A stretch of 64,000 nucleotides of DNA from Tepidimonas alkaliphilus (GCF_007556595.1 NZ_VJNB01000001.1:186001-250000); one strand, 5' to 3'; shown: positions 1 through 8,983, numbered from the stretch's first letter. A program made the numbers and translations. The notes: a model not told the origin generated them from the sequence alone.

Positions 1-1
1 C

Positions 2-1915
2 GAACGCGGCTCGCTGTGGGGCCTGCCGGTTTACAGCGGGCGGCGCGTGGCCTACGCGCGCATCGACCCGGTGGCCGCGCGCGAGGTGTTCATCCGCGAG
101 GGGCTGGTGGCGGGCCTCACCGAAGACACCTGGGATTGCCGGCTGCCGTTCTGGGCGCACAACCGGCGCGTGCTGCGCGAGGTGCAGGCGCTGGAGCACA
201 AGGCGCGCCGGCAGGACGTGCTGGTGGACGAAAGCCTGATCTTCGCCTTCTTCGACCGCCACCTGCCACCCGACGTGGCCAGCGGGCGCGACCTGGAGCG
301 CTGGTGGCGCCAGGCCAGCGCCGAGCAGCGCCAGCGGCTGTTCCTGAGCCGCGACGAGCTGATGCGCCACGAGGCCGCCGGCGTCACCACCGACGCCTAC
401 CCGCCGCTGATCCGCCTGGGGGGCGTGGATTGCCGCGCGCACTACCTGCACGAGCCGGGCCATCCGCGCGACGGGGTCACGGTGGAGGTGCCGCTGTTCG
501 CGCTCAACCAGGTCGATCCGCAGCGGCTGGCGTGGCTGGTGCCGGGGATGCTGGCCGAGAAGGTGCAGGCGCTGCTGAAGACGCTGCCTCAGAAGGTGCG
601 CGCGCGGCTGGTGCCGCTGCCGGCCACCGCGCAGGCGATGGCCGAGCGCTGGGTCGAGGAGGGCCGCTTCGGGCAGGGCGACCTGCTGCAGGCGCTGCTG
701 CAGGAGGTGCGCCAGCGCAGCGGCCTGCCGGTGCAGCCGGGTGACTTCAAGCTCGACGGCCTGCCGCCGCACCTGCTGATGAACGTGCGGGTGGTGGACG
801 AGCACGGCCGCCAGCTGGCCATGGGGCGCGACCTGGCGCTGCTGAAGACCCAGTGGGGCGACCAGGCGCGCGGGGCGTTCGCGGCGCTGGCGGCGCTCAG
901 GCGCCCGCCGGCCGCCGTACCCTCCGGGACGGCGGGTGGGGGGCGAGGGTCACACGGCGCCGCGTCGGCGCCCCCGTCCTCCGTGGGTGACGCGGCCCCA
1001 TCTCCCGCCGCGGCCTCACCAGCCGGGGCGGGCGTCGCCGCCGACCCCGGCGTCTGGGACAGCGCCGCGCGCCACACGCGCTGGGTGTTCGGCGCATGGC
1101 CGGAGCTGGTCGAGATCCGCCACGGGCGGCAGACGCTGGTCGGCTACCCGGCGCTGCGCGACGCGGGCGACGCCGTCACGGTGGCGGTGTTCGACGAGCC
1201 GGAGGTGGCGGCGCGCGAGCACCGCGGCGGCCTGCGGCGGCTGTTCGCGCTGCAGCTGCGCGATACGCTCAAGGCCCTGGAGCGTCAGCTGCCGGAGCTG
1301 GCGCGCATGGCGGTGCTCTTCATGCCGCTGGGCACGGCGGAGGCGCTGCGCCAGCAGATCGTGGACTTGGCCCTGGAGCGCGCCTTCCTGGCCGGGCCGC
1401 TGCCGGCGGACGAGGCCGCGTTCGAGGCCCGCCTGAAGGAGGGGCGCACGCGCCTGGTGCTGATCGCGCAGGAGGTGGCGCGGCTGGCGCAGCAGATCCT
1501 TGCCGAATGGAGCGCCGCGCAGCGCAAGCTGAAGGAGGCGCGCCACCTGCCGCCGGCCAGCGCCGCCGACCTGCAGCAGCAGCTGCAGCGGCTGGTGGGC
1601 CCGCGCTTCCTGCTGGAGACCCCGTGGGAGCAGCTGGCGCACCTGCCGCGCTACCTCAAGGCCGTGCAGTTGCGCATCGACAAGGCGCGCCAGGATCCGG
1701 CGCGCGAGCAACAGCGCCTGGCCGAGCTGCGCCCCGCCGAGCAGCGCGTCTGGCGCCTGCTGCAGGAGCGCCGCGGCGCCGCCGACGAGCGGCTGCAGGC
1801 GCTGCGCTGGATGGTGGAGGAGCTGCGCGTCAGCCTCTTCGCGCAGGAGCTGCGCACCCCGTATCCGGTCAGCGTCAAGCGCCTGGACAAGGCGCTGGCG
1901 CAGTGGCAGGCCTGA
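2..1915 (+). CDS. hrpA: ATP-dependent RNA helicase HrpA, C-terminal part (5' truncated by window edge)
   Basis: HrpA is a DEAH-box RNA helicase linked to mRNA processing and ribosome rescue. Only the C-terminal part is visible. The open frame runs from base 2 with no start codon of its own, so the helicase core lies upstream of the window. The visible part resembles the HrpA-specific C-terminal domain (DUF3418 type): LWGLPVYSGRRVAYARIDP, then a segment with ALEHKARRQDVLVDE, and the final SVKRLDKALAQWQ. An Ala/Pro/Gly-rich stretch near 900-1035 looks like a flexible insertion between the two halves of the domain. A GTG at 47 is an internal codon. The stop is at 1913-1915 and the next gene starts about 50 bases on. 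The family call is confident. Confidence 0.9.
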   Translation, partial: ERGSLWGLPVYSGRRVAYARIDPVAAREVFIREGLVAGLTEDTWDCRLPFWAHNRRVLREVQALEHKARRQDVLVDESLIFAFFDRHLPPDVASGRDLERWWRQASAEQRQRLFLSRDELMRHEAAGVTTDAYPPLIRLGGVDCRAHYLHEPGHPRDGVTVEVPLFALNQVDPQRLAWLVPGMLAEKVQALLKTLPQKVRARLVPLPATAQAMAERWVEEGRFGQGDLLQALLQEVRQRSGLPVQPGDFKLDGLPPHLLMNVRVVDEHGRQLAMGRDLALLKTQWGDQARGAFAALAALRRPPAAVPSGTAGGGRGSHGAASAPPSSVGDAAPSPAAASPAGAGVAADPGVWDSAARHTRWVFGAWPELVEIRHGRQTLVGYPALRDAGDAVTVAVFDEPEVAAREHRGGLRRLFALQLRDTLKALERQLPELARMAVLFMPLGTAEALRQQIVDLALERAFLAGPLPADEAAFEARLKEGRTRLVLIAQEVARLAQQILAEWSAAQRKLKEARHLPPASAADLQQQLQRLVGPRFLLETPWEQLAHLPRYLKAVQLRIDKARQDPAREQQRLAELRPAEQRVWRLLQERRGAADERLQALRWMVEELRVSLFAQELRTPYPVSVKRLDKALAQWQA

Positions 1916-1964
1916 TGGCCAAAAGGTTTTCGGACGACATCGCAGGTGATACCATCCGCCGACG

Positions 1965-2399
1965 ATGAGGCTGGTGCTCGATACCGACGTGGTGGTTGCG
2001 GCCCTGCGCAGCCCGGCGGGCGCCTCGGCGGAAGTGCTGCGGCTGGCCCGGCGGGGGCGGCTGGTGCTGGCCGCCAGCGTCAGTCTGTTCATGGAGTACG
2101 AGGCGGTCTGCCGCCGACCGTCGTATCGGGAGGCTGCGGGCCTGTCGGAGGCGGACGTCGAGGTCTTTCTCGACGCGCTGGCGCTGTTGGTCGAGCCGGT
2201 GCCGATCCATTACCTGTGGCGGCCGCAGCTGCGCGATCCGGCCGACGAGCTGGTGCTGGAAGCGGCCGTCAACGCCGGCGCCAACACCCTGCTGACCTTC
2301 AACGTTCGGCACTTTCGTGCTGCGGCGGGACGGTTCGGCCTGCCGGTTTCGCCACCCGGGCCGTGGCTGGCCCGCTTTCTGCAGAGGGATCCACGATGA
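1965..2399 (+). CDS. PIN-domain toxin (VapC-like) of a toxin-antitoxin pair
   Basis: The 144-residue protein is a PIN-fold single-strand RNA nuclease of the 'putative toxin-antitoxin system toxin component, PIN family' group. The N-terminal LVLDTDVVV supplies the first acidic residues (Asp6, Asp8). DPADELVLEAA near residue 88 supplies the central pair, and TFNVRHF near residue 108 is the typical ending of this subgroup, with Asn where VapC proteins have Asp. By family, such toxins cut tRNA, rRNA or mRNA; the target here is unknown. The stop overlaps the start of the next gene in ATGA (2396-2399), so the two are translationally coupled. The toxin comes first, the reverse of the common VapBC order. 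Confidence 0.8.
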   Translation: MRLVLDTDVVVAALRSPAGASAEVLRLARRGRLVLAASVSLFMEYEAVCRRPSYREAAGLSEADVEVFLDALALLVEPVPIHYLWRPQLRDPADELVLEAAVNAGANTLLTFNVRHFRAAAGRFGLPVSPPGPWLARFLQRDPR

Positions 2400-2662
2400 G
2401 CGACGTCCGAACCTACCCGCTGCGGCTGCCGCAATCGCTGCGCGCCGGGGTCGACCGGGTCAGCAAGCGCGAGGGCGTCAGTGTCAACCAGTTCATTGCG
2501 CTGGCCGTGGCCGAAAAGCTGGCCGCGCTGGAGGCCGAGCGGTACCTCGAAGAGCGCCGCGCACGCGCCGATCTGGCCGCCTTCGACGCCCTGATGGCGC
2601 GCCGAGGCGGGGAGCCGCCGCGCCCCGGCGACGAGCTGCCGCCTTCGGCCACGCGTTCATAA
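2396..2662 (+). CDS. Ribbon-helix-helix antitoxin paired with the PIN toxin
   Basis: The 88-residue protein has an Arc/HicB-like ribbon-helix-helix N-terminus: YPLRLPQSLRAGVDRVSKR forms the strand and first helix, and GVSVNQFIALAVAEKLAAL the second. A charged tail (EERRARADLAAFDALMARR) would wrap and neutralise the toxin. Antitoxins of this kind bind DNA as dimers and usually repress their own operon. It begins within the toxin stop codon (ATGA). Its last six bases overlap the 3' end of the convergent aminotransferase gene. Family is assigned from the fold signature only. Confidence 0.75.
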   Translation: MSDVRTYPLRLPQSLRAGVDRVSKREGVSVNQFIALAVAEKLAALEAERYLEERRARADLAAFDALMARRGGEPPRPGDELPPSATRS

Positions 2663-3841
2663 CCGCGCCAGCCGCCGCAGCGCCTCCTCCAGCGTCGCGT
2701 CGCGCTTGGCGAAGCACAGCCGCACGATGCCCTGGCTGCGGCCGTCGCCGTAGAAGGCCGACAGCGGAATGGCCGCCACGCCCACCTCGCGCGTCAGCCA
2801 TTCGCAGAACGCCGCTTCGTCCAGCTGGCGCTCGGGCACGGCCAGCTCGCCATAGCGCACGCACTGAAAGTAGGTACCCTCGCACGGCAGCAGGCGCAGG
2901 CGCGTGCGCTGCAGCCCGGCGCGGAAGCGGTCGCGCTTGGCCTGGTAGAAGGCGCTCAGGCCCAGGTACGGCGCCGGGTCGGCCATGTAGGCCGCGAGGC
3001 CATGCTGCATCGGCGCGTTGACGGTGAAGACGTTGAACTGGTGCACCTTGCGGAACTCGGCCATCAGCGGCGCCGGGGCCAGGCAGTAGCCGACCTTCCA
3101 GCCGGTGACGTGGCAGGTCTTGCCGAAGCTGCTGACGATGAAGCTGCGCGCGGCCAGCCCCGCGTGCGTGGCCAGGCTGGCGTGCGGCTGGCCGTCATAG
3201 ACCATATGCTCATAAACCTCGTCGCCGATCAGCAGCACGTCGGTGTCGCGCAGCAGCGTCCACAGGGTCTGCAGGTCGTCGGCGCGCCAGACGGTGCCGC
3301 TCGGGTTGTGCGGGGTGTTGAGGACGATGGCGCGCGTGCGCGGGGTCAGCGCCGCAGCCAGCCGCGCGAAGTCGGGGCGGAAGCCCTCCCCAAGCGGCAC
3401 GCGCACCGGCACGCCGCCGGCCAGCTCGATGCCGGGCACGTAGCTGTCATAGCACGGCTCCAGCACGATCACCTCGTCGCCCGGCTGCACCACGGCCAGC
3501 AGCGCGGTCAGGATGGCCTGCGTGGCGCCGGCGGTGACGGTGACCTCGGCGTCGGGGTCGTAGGCGCGGCCATAGAGCGCGGCGGCCTTGCGCGCGATCG
3601 CCTGGCGCAGCGCCGGCACGCCAGCCATCGGCGGGTACTGGTGGTGGCCGGCGCGCATCGCCTCGGTCACCGCCTGCGGCAGCGCCGGGTCGGGGTCGAA
3701 GTCCGGAAAGCCCTGGCCGAGGTTGACCGCGCCGACCTGCTGCGCCAGGGCCGACATGACGGTGAAGATGGTGGTGCCGACGTTCGGCAGGCGGCTGGGC
3801 GGCGCCGGGGTGCGCAACGCGGCCTCACAGTCGATCGTCAT
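2657..3841 (-). CDS. ybdL: PLP-dependent methionine-type aminotransferase (YbdL family)
   Basis: This is a fold-type I, class I/II aminotransferase of about 394 residues, the usual family length. It carries the YbdL hallmarks: NLGQGFPDFDPDP near the N-terminus, TAGATQAIL, the NTPHNPSG loop, GDEVYEHMVYDG and the PLP-lysine motif SFGKTCHVTGWKVGY. YbdL-type enzymes favour methionine and related amino acids with 2-oxo acids, and in some bacteria serve methionine salvage. The start at 3841 is preferred because GGAAGG sits 8 bases upstream; an in-frame ATG at 3847 is only about 2 bases from that site. The 5' end overlaps the upstream LysR gene, implying coupled translation with a CysB-like regulator. 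Substrate is inferred from family. Confidence 0.87.
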   Translation of the reverse strand: MTIDCEAALRTPAPPSRLPNVGTTIFTVMSALAQQVGAVNLGQGFPDFDPDPALPQAVTEAMRAGHHQYPPMAGVPALRQAIARKAAALYGRAYDPDAEVTVTAGATQAILTALLAVVQPGDEVIVLEPCYDSYVPGIELAGGVPVRVPLGEGFRPDFARLAAALTPRTRAIVLNTPHNPSGTVWRADDLQTLWTLLRDTDVLLIGDEVYEHMVYDGQPHASLATHAGLAARSFIVSSFGKTCHVTGWKVGYCLAPAPLMAEFRKVHQFNVFTVNAPMQHGLAAYMADPAPYLGLSAFYQAKRDRFRAGLQRTRLRLLPCEGTYFQCVRYGELAVPERQLDEAAFCEWLTREVGVAAIPLSAFYGDGRSQGIVRLCFAKRDATLEEALRRLARL

Positions 3842-4769
3842 CGTCATGCCCTTCCAGCGCTTTGTAGATCAGGTCGCGCGACAGCCGCTCGCTGAGCAAT
3901 TCGGCAAAGCGCAGGACAAAGTGCCGCAAATATACGCCGCGTTTGAACGCCACGCGCGCCACGTTGGTGCCGAACAGGTGCCCGGCCGGGCGCACCGCCA
4001 GCTCCGGCGGACGCTCGTCACCGGCCACCGCCATCTCGGCGACGATGCCCACGCCCAAGCCCAGCTTGACGTAGGTCTTGATGACGTCCGAGTCAATCGC
4101 CTCCAGCACGATTTGCGGGGTCAGGCCGCGCTGCGCGAACGCCTGATCGATGCGCGTGCGGCCCGTAAAGGTCGGGTGATAGGTGATCAGCGGGTGCGCG
4201 GCCAAATCATCCAACGTGATGCGCTCAAGCTCCAGCAGCGGATGCGCGCTGGGCAGCACCAGCGCGTGCTGCCACTCATAGCACGGCAGCGTCACCAGGT
4301 CGGGGTAATGGGTCAGCGCCTCGGTGGCGATGCCCAAATCCGCCACGTCGTCCAGCACCCAGCGCGCCACCTGATCCGGCGCGCCTTGATGCAGGCTGAT
4401 GTTGACTTTGGGGTAGAGCTGGCGCAGCCTTGCCACCGGCGCCGGCAGCACGTAGCGCGCTTGCGTGTGCGTGGTGGCGATCGACAGCGTGCCGCTGTCT
4501 TGCGCCGCGTATTGCTCGCCGATGCGCTTGAGGTTGGCCACCTCGCGCAGGATGATCTCGATGCTGCGCACGACCAATTGGCCGGGTTCGGTCAAGCGCT
4601 TGATGCGCTTGCCGTGGCGCGCGAAGATGTCAATCCCGAGCTCGTCTTCCAGCTCCAGAATCGCCTTGGAGACCCCTGGCTGCGAAGTGTGCAGGGCCTT
4701 GGCCGCCTCGGTCAGGTTGAGGTTGCGGCGCACGGCCTCCAGCACGAAGCGAAATTGATGCAAATTCAT
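3825..4769 (-). CDS. CysB/Cbl-type LysR-family transcriptional regulator
   Basis: The 314-residue protein has an N-terminal winged helix-turn-helix (residues about 1-60, with NLNLTEAAKALHTSQPGVSKAI as the recognition region) and a LysR substrate-binding domain. It is closest in character to CysB and Cbl, which sense O-acetylserine or sulfate starvation: HQFRFVLEAVRRNLNLTEAA, TTHTQARYVLP, HQGAPDQ and the TGRTRID loop are CysB-like. CysB proteins act as tetramers that activate sulfur assimilation genes. It is followed by the overlapping aminotransferase gene, consistent with a role in sulfur amino acid metabolism. Its natural ligand cannot be read from sequence. Whether it is the sole CysB of the organism is unknown. 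Confidence 0.85.
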   Translation of the reverse strand: MNLHQFRFVLEAVRRNLNLTEAAKALHTSQPGVSKAILELEDELGIDIFARHGKRIKRLTEPGQLVVRSIEIILREVANLKRIGEQYAAQDSGTLSIATTHTQARYVLPAPVARLRQLYPKVNISLHQGAPDQVARWVLDDVADLGIATEALTHYPDLVTLPCYEWQHALVLPSAHPLLELERITLDDLAAHPLITYHPTFTGRTRIDQAFAQRGLTPQIVLEAIDSDVIKTYVKLGLGVGIVAEMAVAGDERPPELAVRPAGHLFGTNVARVAFKRGVYLRHFVLRFAELLSERLSRDLIYKALEGHDDDDRL

Positions 4770-4790
4770 GTTCGATCATGCGCGTGCATA

Positions 4791-5897
4791 TCAGCGGCGC
4801 AGCACCAGCCAGGCAAACGCCGCCAGCGACAGCCCCAGATACAGCGCTGCCGGCGCGCCCGCGGCCAGCCACGGCGCCCAGCCCAGCAGGTTGCCGATGT
4901 GGCCAAACAGGCCGTTGAGCAGCGCGTAGCTGATGCCCATCATCACCCCCACAAAAACCTGCGCCGACAGCGCCCGTTGACGGAAGTGCAGATAGGCAAA
5001 CGGCAGGGCCAGCACCACCATCACCACGCATCCCAGGGGGTAGAAAAGCTTGCGCCAGAACTCAATCGCATAGCGCTGAGCATTTTGGTCGTTGCGCTCC
5101 AGATGGCGCACGTAGCGAAACAAGTCCAGCGTACCCATGCGCTCGGGCTTGAGCAGCGCCACTTGCAGCATCTCGGTGGTGAGTTCGGTCGGCCATGTGA
5201 GGCTGGCCAGAGCGTCCAGTTGCATAGCCCCGTCGGGCAGGTAGCGCTCGATGCGCACCTGCTGTAGCGTCCATGTCCGCGACGGCAAGGCTTGGCCGCG
5301 CTCGGCTTCCATGATTTCCCGCAGCCGGCCTTCGGCGTCAAAGCGGTAAACGCGCACGTGGCGCAGCTCGCCCTGCGGCGTCAAACCTTGCACGTTGACG
5401 ATGCGCACGCTGTCGTCCTGCCGCTCGCGCAGCCAAGCTCCCGTGGCGCCGGCGCTGATGCCGCCCCGGTATTGCGCCTTGAGCAGTTGGGCTTGGCGGG
5501 CCGCCGCCGGCGCCACATAGTCGCCGATGACAAACGTGAGCAGCGCAAACCCCAGTCCTAAACCGATCACCAGGCGCAGCGCCAGCCCAGGCCCCAAGCC
5601 GCTGGTGCGCAGAATCACAAATTCGCTGTCGCGCGCCAACCGCGTCAGCGCCCACACCGTGCCGATCAGCACCGCGATCGGCAGCAGCTCGTAGGCGCGC
5701 GAGGGCAGCAACCAACCCACCGTGAGCAGCGCCTGCGGCCAGCCATAGCGCTGCCCGGGCTGGGTCAGCGACGGCGTGCCGAGCTCGCCGAGCTCCTCCA
5801 CCAAGTCGAAGAACGCAAACAGCGCCAGGAAGCCCAACAGCACCCCGAGGGTGGCCTGAATGGCCTCGCCGTGCACCAGCCGGCGCACGATCAGCAT
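4791..5897 (-). CDS. lptG: LPS export ABC transporter permease LptG
   Basis: LptG is one of two inner-membrane permeases of the LptB2FGC complex, which extracts lipopolysaccharide from the inner membrane for transport to the outer membrane. The 368-residue frame beginning MLIVRRLVHGEAI has the YjgP/YjgQ layout: two or three N-terminal membrane helices (LGVLLGFLALFAFFDLVEEL, PIAVLIGTVWALTRLARDSEF), a periplasmic beta-jellyroll in the middle and three C-terminal helices ending FAWLVLRR. The open frame continues far upstream on the minus strand, but homology begins at the ATG at 5897, which overlaps the end of lptF by 7 bases. The overlap implies translational coupling of the two partners. Confidence 0.93.
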   Translation of the reverse strand: MLIVRRLVHGEAIQATLGVLLGFLALFAFFDLVEELGELGTPSLTQPGQRYGWPQALLTVGWLLPSRAYELLPIAVLIGTVWALTRLARDSEFVILRTSGLGPGLALRLVIGLGLGFALLTFVIGDYVAPAAARQAQLLKAQYRGGISAGATGAWLRERQDDSVRIVNVQGLTPQGELRHVRVYRFDAEGRLREIMEAERGQALPSRTWTLQQVRIERYLPDGAMQLDALASLTWPTELTTEMLQVALLKPERMGTLDLFRYVRHLERNDQNAQRYAIEFWRKLFYPLGCVVMVVLALPFAYLHFRQRALSAQVFVGVMMGISYALLNGLFGHIGNLLGWAPWLAAGAPAALYLGLSLAAFAWLVLRR

Positions 5898-6985
5898 GCC
5901 AGCGCTCCCCTCGGCAGCCTGCGCAGCCCGCCGTGGTCGCGCCAGGCGATCCAGCCCAGCGTGAGTGCCGCCACGCCGCCGTGCAAAGCCAGCGCCAGCA
6001 TCCAAGGGTCGCCTAGGCCACGGCTGGCCCAGCCCTGAGTGGCCCCGAGCAAGTTGTAGTAAACCACAAAGGCCAGCAGCATAAACATCAAGTGTCCGGC
6101 GCGTCCCATCCGCGGCTGCGCGGCGGTGGCGGTCAAACCCAGCAGCGTCAGGTTGATGGCGCTCAACGCCAGTCCAACGCGCCACGCCAATTCGGCTTGA
6201 TCGGCTGCGTCGCCCCGGCTCAACAGCCTCCAGGTGGGCGTGGCGCTGCGTCGGCGCAACTCCAGCTCCGGGGGTGCAGCGTCGGCCAGACGCAGCATAT
6301 GCCGTTCAAATTGCGCTAGCTCGCGCTGCTGGCCGTCGGCGCTGCGCTGCCAGCGTTGACCCTCGTGCAGCGTCAGCCAGGTGCCGCGCTCGTCTCGATG
6401 CAGCTCGCCAGCGCGTGCTGTGATCACGGTCAAGCTGCCGTCGGGTTGGGTGCCGCTGACGAAAATGTGACGCCCGCTGCGGTCGGCTTCGGCGTTGCGA
6501 TCGATAAACAACACGCGTCGACCATCCGCCGACTCTTGGAATTGGCCCGGAGTCACCCGCTGCAAATCGCCGCGCTGTTCATAGCGCTGGCGCAGCTCGT
6601 CGCGTTGCTGCTGTGCCCACGGAGCGGCCAGCAGCGCCAGCGCGCCCACCGCCAACCAAATCGGCCAGGCGACGCGCACCACGGGCCGCGCCAACCGGGT
6701 CAAACTGATGCCGCAGGTGCGCCAGATGATCCATTCGTGGTCGCGCTGCAGCCGCGCCAACGTGGCCACCACCGCCACCAGCAAGGCGACGGTCAGCACC
6801 ACGCCGAGCTGGCCGATCAGGGCATAGGTCAGAAACAGCAGCAGCGCCTGGGGATCGACTTCGCCGCGGCTGGCTTGGCGCAACGTGCGCACCAGCGCCA
6901 TCGTCAGCACCACGGTGAGAATCACCACCAGCGCAGCGCCAAAGGCACGCGCCAGTTCGCGGCGCAGCGACGATTCGAATAACAT
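5891..6985 (-). CDS. lptF: LPS export ABC transporter permease LptF
   Basis: LptF is the partner permease of LptG in LPS export. This 364-residue protein shows N-terminal helices (FGAALVVILTVVLTMALVRTL, LTYALIGQLGVVLTVALLVA), the coupling segment LARLQRDHEWIIWRTCGIS, a periplasmic domain containing RRVLFIDRNAEADRSG, and C-terminal helices after PRMGRAGHLMFMLLAF. The start MLFESSLRRELARAF at 6985 is chosen because the family begins this way; an upstream in-frame ATG at 7015 adds only ten unlikely residues. It is divergent from pepA with about 32 bases between the two starts, the usual arrangement in proteobacteria, so the two promoters overlap. Confidence 0.92.
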   Translation of the reverse strand: MLFESSLRRELARAFGAALVVILTVVLTMALVRTLRQASRGEVDPQALLLFLTYALIGQLGVVLTVALLVAVVATLARLQRDHEWIIWRTCGISLTRLARPVVRVAWPIWLAVGALALLAAPWAQQQRDELRQRYEQRGDLQRVTPGQFQESADGRRVLFIDRNAEADRSGRHIFVSGTQPDGSLTVITARAGELHRDERGTWLTLHEGQRWQRSADGQQRELAQFERHMLRLADAAPPELELRRRSATPTWRLLSRGDAADQAELAWRVGLALSAINLTLLGLTATAAQPRMGRAGHLMFMLLAFVVYYNLLGATQGWASRGLGDPWMLALALHGGVAALTLGWIAWRDHGGLRRLPRGALAC

Positions 6986-7017
6986 CCAAGGCTCCCATGG
7001 GATAACAAGCGCCAATT

Positions 7018-8502
7018 ATGGACTTTGAACTTCGCCCCCTCGAGTGGTCTGAAGCCGCCCAGGTCGAGGTCGATGCCCTGGTGGTGGTGAGCTTCGATGG
7101 CTCTGTCGCCGCTGAGGCGGACGGGCCTTTGCAGCGTTGGATCGCGCAGGCTCAGCAGGCCGGCGATCTGGGGCAAGAGCCCGGTCAGTGGCTCGCGGCG
7201 TATCGGTTGCCTGAGGTGGCGGCGCGTCGGGTGGTGGCGGTGCGCGCAGGCGACGGCAGTCCGCGCCACGTGCGGCAGGCGGTGGCGGCCGGCTGGGGCG
7301 CGCTGCAGGGCGCGGCCCCGCGCACGCTGGGGCTGGTGCTGCCGCGCGCCGACGAGGCGGCGGTGACGGCGGCGGTGCTGGCCATCGCCGAGGCCAGCTA
7401 CCGCTACACGACGACGCTGTCCAAGCCGAAGCCGCGCGTGCTGGAGCGCGTGCTGCTCGGCGTGCCGCAGGCCGCCGCCGTGCAGCGGGCGTTTGAGTGG
7501 GCTGCTGCCACCGTGCACGGCGTGGAGCTGGCCAAGGAGTGGGCCAACCGCCCGGCCAACCACGCGCGGCCGGCCGATCTGGCGGCGGCGGCCGAGGCGC
7601 TGGCCGGCCCCGACCTGGACGTGGAGGTGCTGGGGCCGAAGGAGGTCGAGCGGCTCGGCATGGGGGCGCTGCTGGCGGTGGCGCGCGGCAGCCGCGAGCC
7701 GCTGCGCTTCATCGTCTTGCGCTACCAGGGCGCCGGCAAGCGCCAGGCGCCGGTGGCGCTGATCGGCAAGGGCATCACCTTCGACACCGGCGGCATCTCG
7801 CTCAAGCCCGCCGCCGAGATGGACGAGATGAAGTTCGACATGAGCGGGGCGGCGGCGGTGCTCGGGGTGTTCGCGACGCTCGCCCAGCTGCGCCCGGCGG
7901 TCAACGTCGTGGGCCTCATCCCGGCGTGCGAGAACATGCCCGACGGCGGCGCCATCAAGCCCGGCGACGTGGTGCGCAGCCTGAGCGGCCAGACCATCGA
8001 GATCCTCAACACCGACGCCGAGGGGCGGCTGATCCTGTGCGATGCGCTGACCTACGCGCAGCGCTTCAAGCCGCGCGCCATCGTCGACGTGGCCACGCTG
8101 ACCGGCGCCTGTGTGATCGCGCTGGGCGGCGTGCGCAGCGGCCTGTTCGCCAGCGACGACGCGCTGGCGCAGGCGCTGCTGGCCGCCGGCGAGGCGGCGC
8201 AGGATCCATGCTGGCGGCTGCCGCTGGACGACGAGTACGCCGAGGCGCTCAAGAGCCGCTTTGCGGACGTGGCCAACGTCGGCGGCCGCCCGGCCGGGGC
8301 GGTGACGGCGGCCAAGTTCCTGCAGCGCTTCGCCGGCGACGTGCCGTGGGCGCATCTGGACATCGCCGGCACCGCCTGGAAGGGCGGCAAGGACAAGGGC
8401 GCCACCGGGCGGCCGGTGCCGCTGCTGGTGCGCTGGCTGTTGGAACAGCAGGCTGAACCGGAGGTCGTGCTGCGACGTGCGCGGCGCGGGGCGCGCGCAT
8501 GA
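7018..8502 (+). CDS. pepA: Leucyl aminopeptidase (cytosol aminopeptidase, M17)
   Basis: PepA is a hexameric two-metal aminopeptidase that removes N-terminal residues from peptides in the cytosol. In E. coli it also acts as a DNA-binding architectural protein. The 494-residue length is typical. The C-terminal catalytic half carries the metal and active-site segments: LIGKGITFDTGGISLKP, KFDMSGAAAVLG, the signature NTDAEGRLIL (near residue 340) and DVATLTGAC. The N-terminal half is the divergent macro-like domain. It overlaps holC by 4 bases (ATGA), an operon pairing common in proteobacteria. Annotation is secure. Confidence 0.95.
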   Translation: MDFELRPLEWSEAAQVEVDALVVVSFDGSVAAEADGPLQRWIAQAQQAGDLGQEPGQWLAAYRLPEVAARRVVAVRAGDGSPRHVRQAVAAGWGALQGAAPRTLGLVLPRADEAAVTAAVLAIAEASYRYTTTLSKPKPRVLERVLLGVPQAAAVQRAFEWAAATVHGVELAKEWANRPANHARPADLAAAAEALAGPDLDVEVLGPKEVERLGMGALLAVARGSREPLRFIVLRYQGAGKRQAPVALIGKGITFDTGGISLKPAAEMDEMKFDMSGAAAVLGVFATLAQLRPAVNVVGLIPACENMPDGGAIKPGDVVRSLSGQTIEILNTDAEGRLILCDALTYAQRFKPRAIVDVATLTGACVIALGGVRSGLFASDDALAQALLAAGEAAQDPCWRLPLDDEYAEALKSRFADVANVGGRPAGAVTAAKFLQRFAGDVPWAHLDIAGTAWKGGKDKGATGRPVPLLVRWLLEQQAEPEVVLRRARRGARA

Positions 8503-8978
8503 CGTCGGTGGCCTTCCACCTTCATGTTGGGGCCGATGAGCGCGCGGTGCGCGGCTATCTTTGTCGCTTGCTGGCCAAGGCGTATGCCGCCCGGGCGCGG
8601 GTTTGGGTCGTCGTGGAGCCGCCAGCCGTGGCCGCGTTGGATGAGGCGCTGTGGACGCTGCCCGCGGACGACTTTGTGCCGCACGTGCGCGCCGACCAGC
8701 CTGAGATGCTGCTGCGGCGCTCCCCGATTGTGATCGCGGCGCCGCAGCAGCCGCCGCAAGGCGTGCGCGACGTGCTGGTCAACGCGCAGCCGCAATGGTT
8801 GGCCTGGATTGAAGCCGCTGCGCCGGCGCGGGTGATCGAGGTGGTGGGCTCAGACGAGCAACTCAAGGCTCAAGCGCGGCTGCGCTGGCGGCGCTATCAA
8901 CAGCTCGGCTGGCCGCTGCAGGTGCACGATCGCGCTGCCCGCAGCGCCGCGATGTCAGAATTGGCTCAGGAGGGGTGA
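8499..8978 (+). CDS. holC: DNA polymerase III chi subunit
   Basis: HolC (chi) binds psi and the single-strand DNA-binding protein, linking the clamp loader to SSB-coated lagging strand. The 159-residue protein has the family layout: VAFHLHVGADERAVRGYLCRLLAKAYA at the N-terminus, the segment LDEALWTLPADDFVPH, and PIVIAAPQQPP. Many betaproteobacterial chi proteins have this length. The start overlaps the pepA stop (ATGA at 8499), so it is translated in the pepA transcript. The short protein downstream starts six bases after its stop. Confidence 0.85.
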   Translation: MTSVAFHLHVGADERAVRGYLCRLLAKAYAARARVWVVVEPPAVAALDEALWTLPADDFVPHVRADQPEMLLRRSPIVIAAPQQPPQGVRDVLVNAQPQWLAWIEAAAPARVIEVVGSDEQLKAQARLRWRRYQQLGWPLQVHDRAARSAAMSELAQEG

Positions 8979-8983
8979 CGGCC

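Noticed and set aside
4791-6185. Longer 464-codon version of lptG starting at 6185
   Set aside because: The first 96 codons overlap lptF in another frame and show no similarity. Family homology starts at the ATG at 5897.
8975-8983. GTG start at 8975 for the protein after holC
   Set aside because: The AGGAGG at 8969-8974 abuts this GTG, too close for initiation, and is properly spaced for the ATG at 8984.
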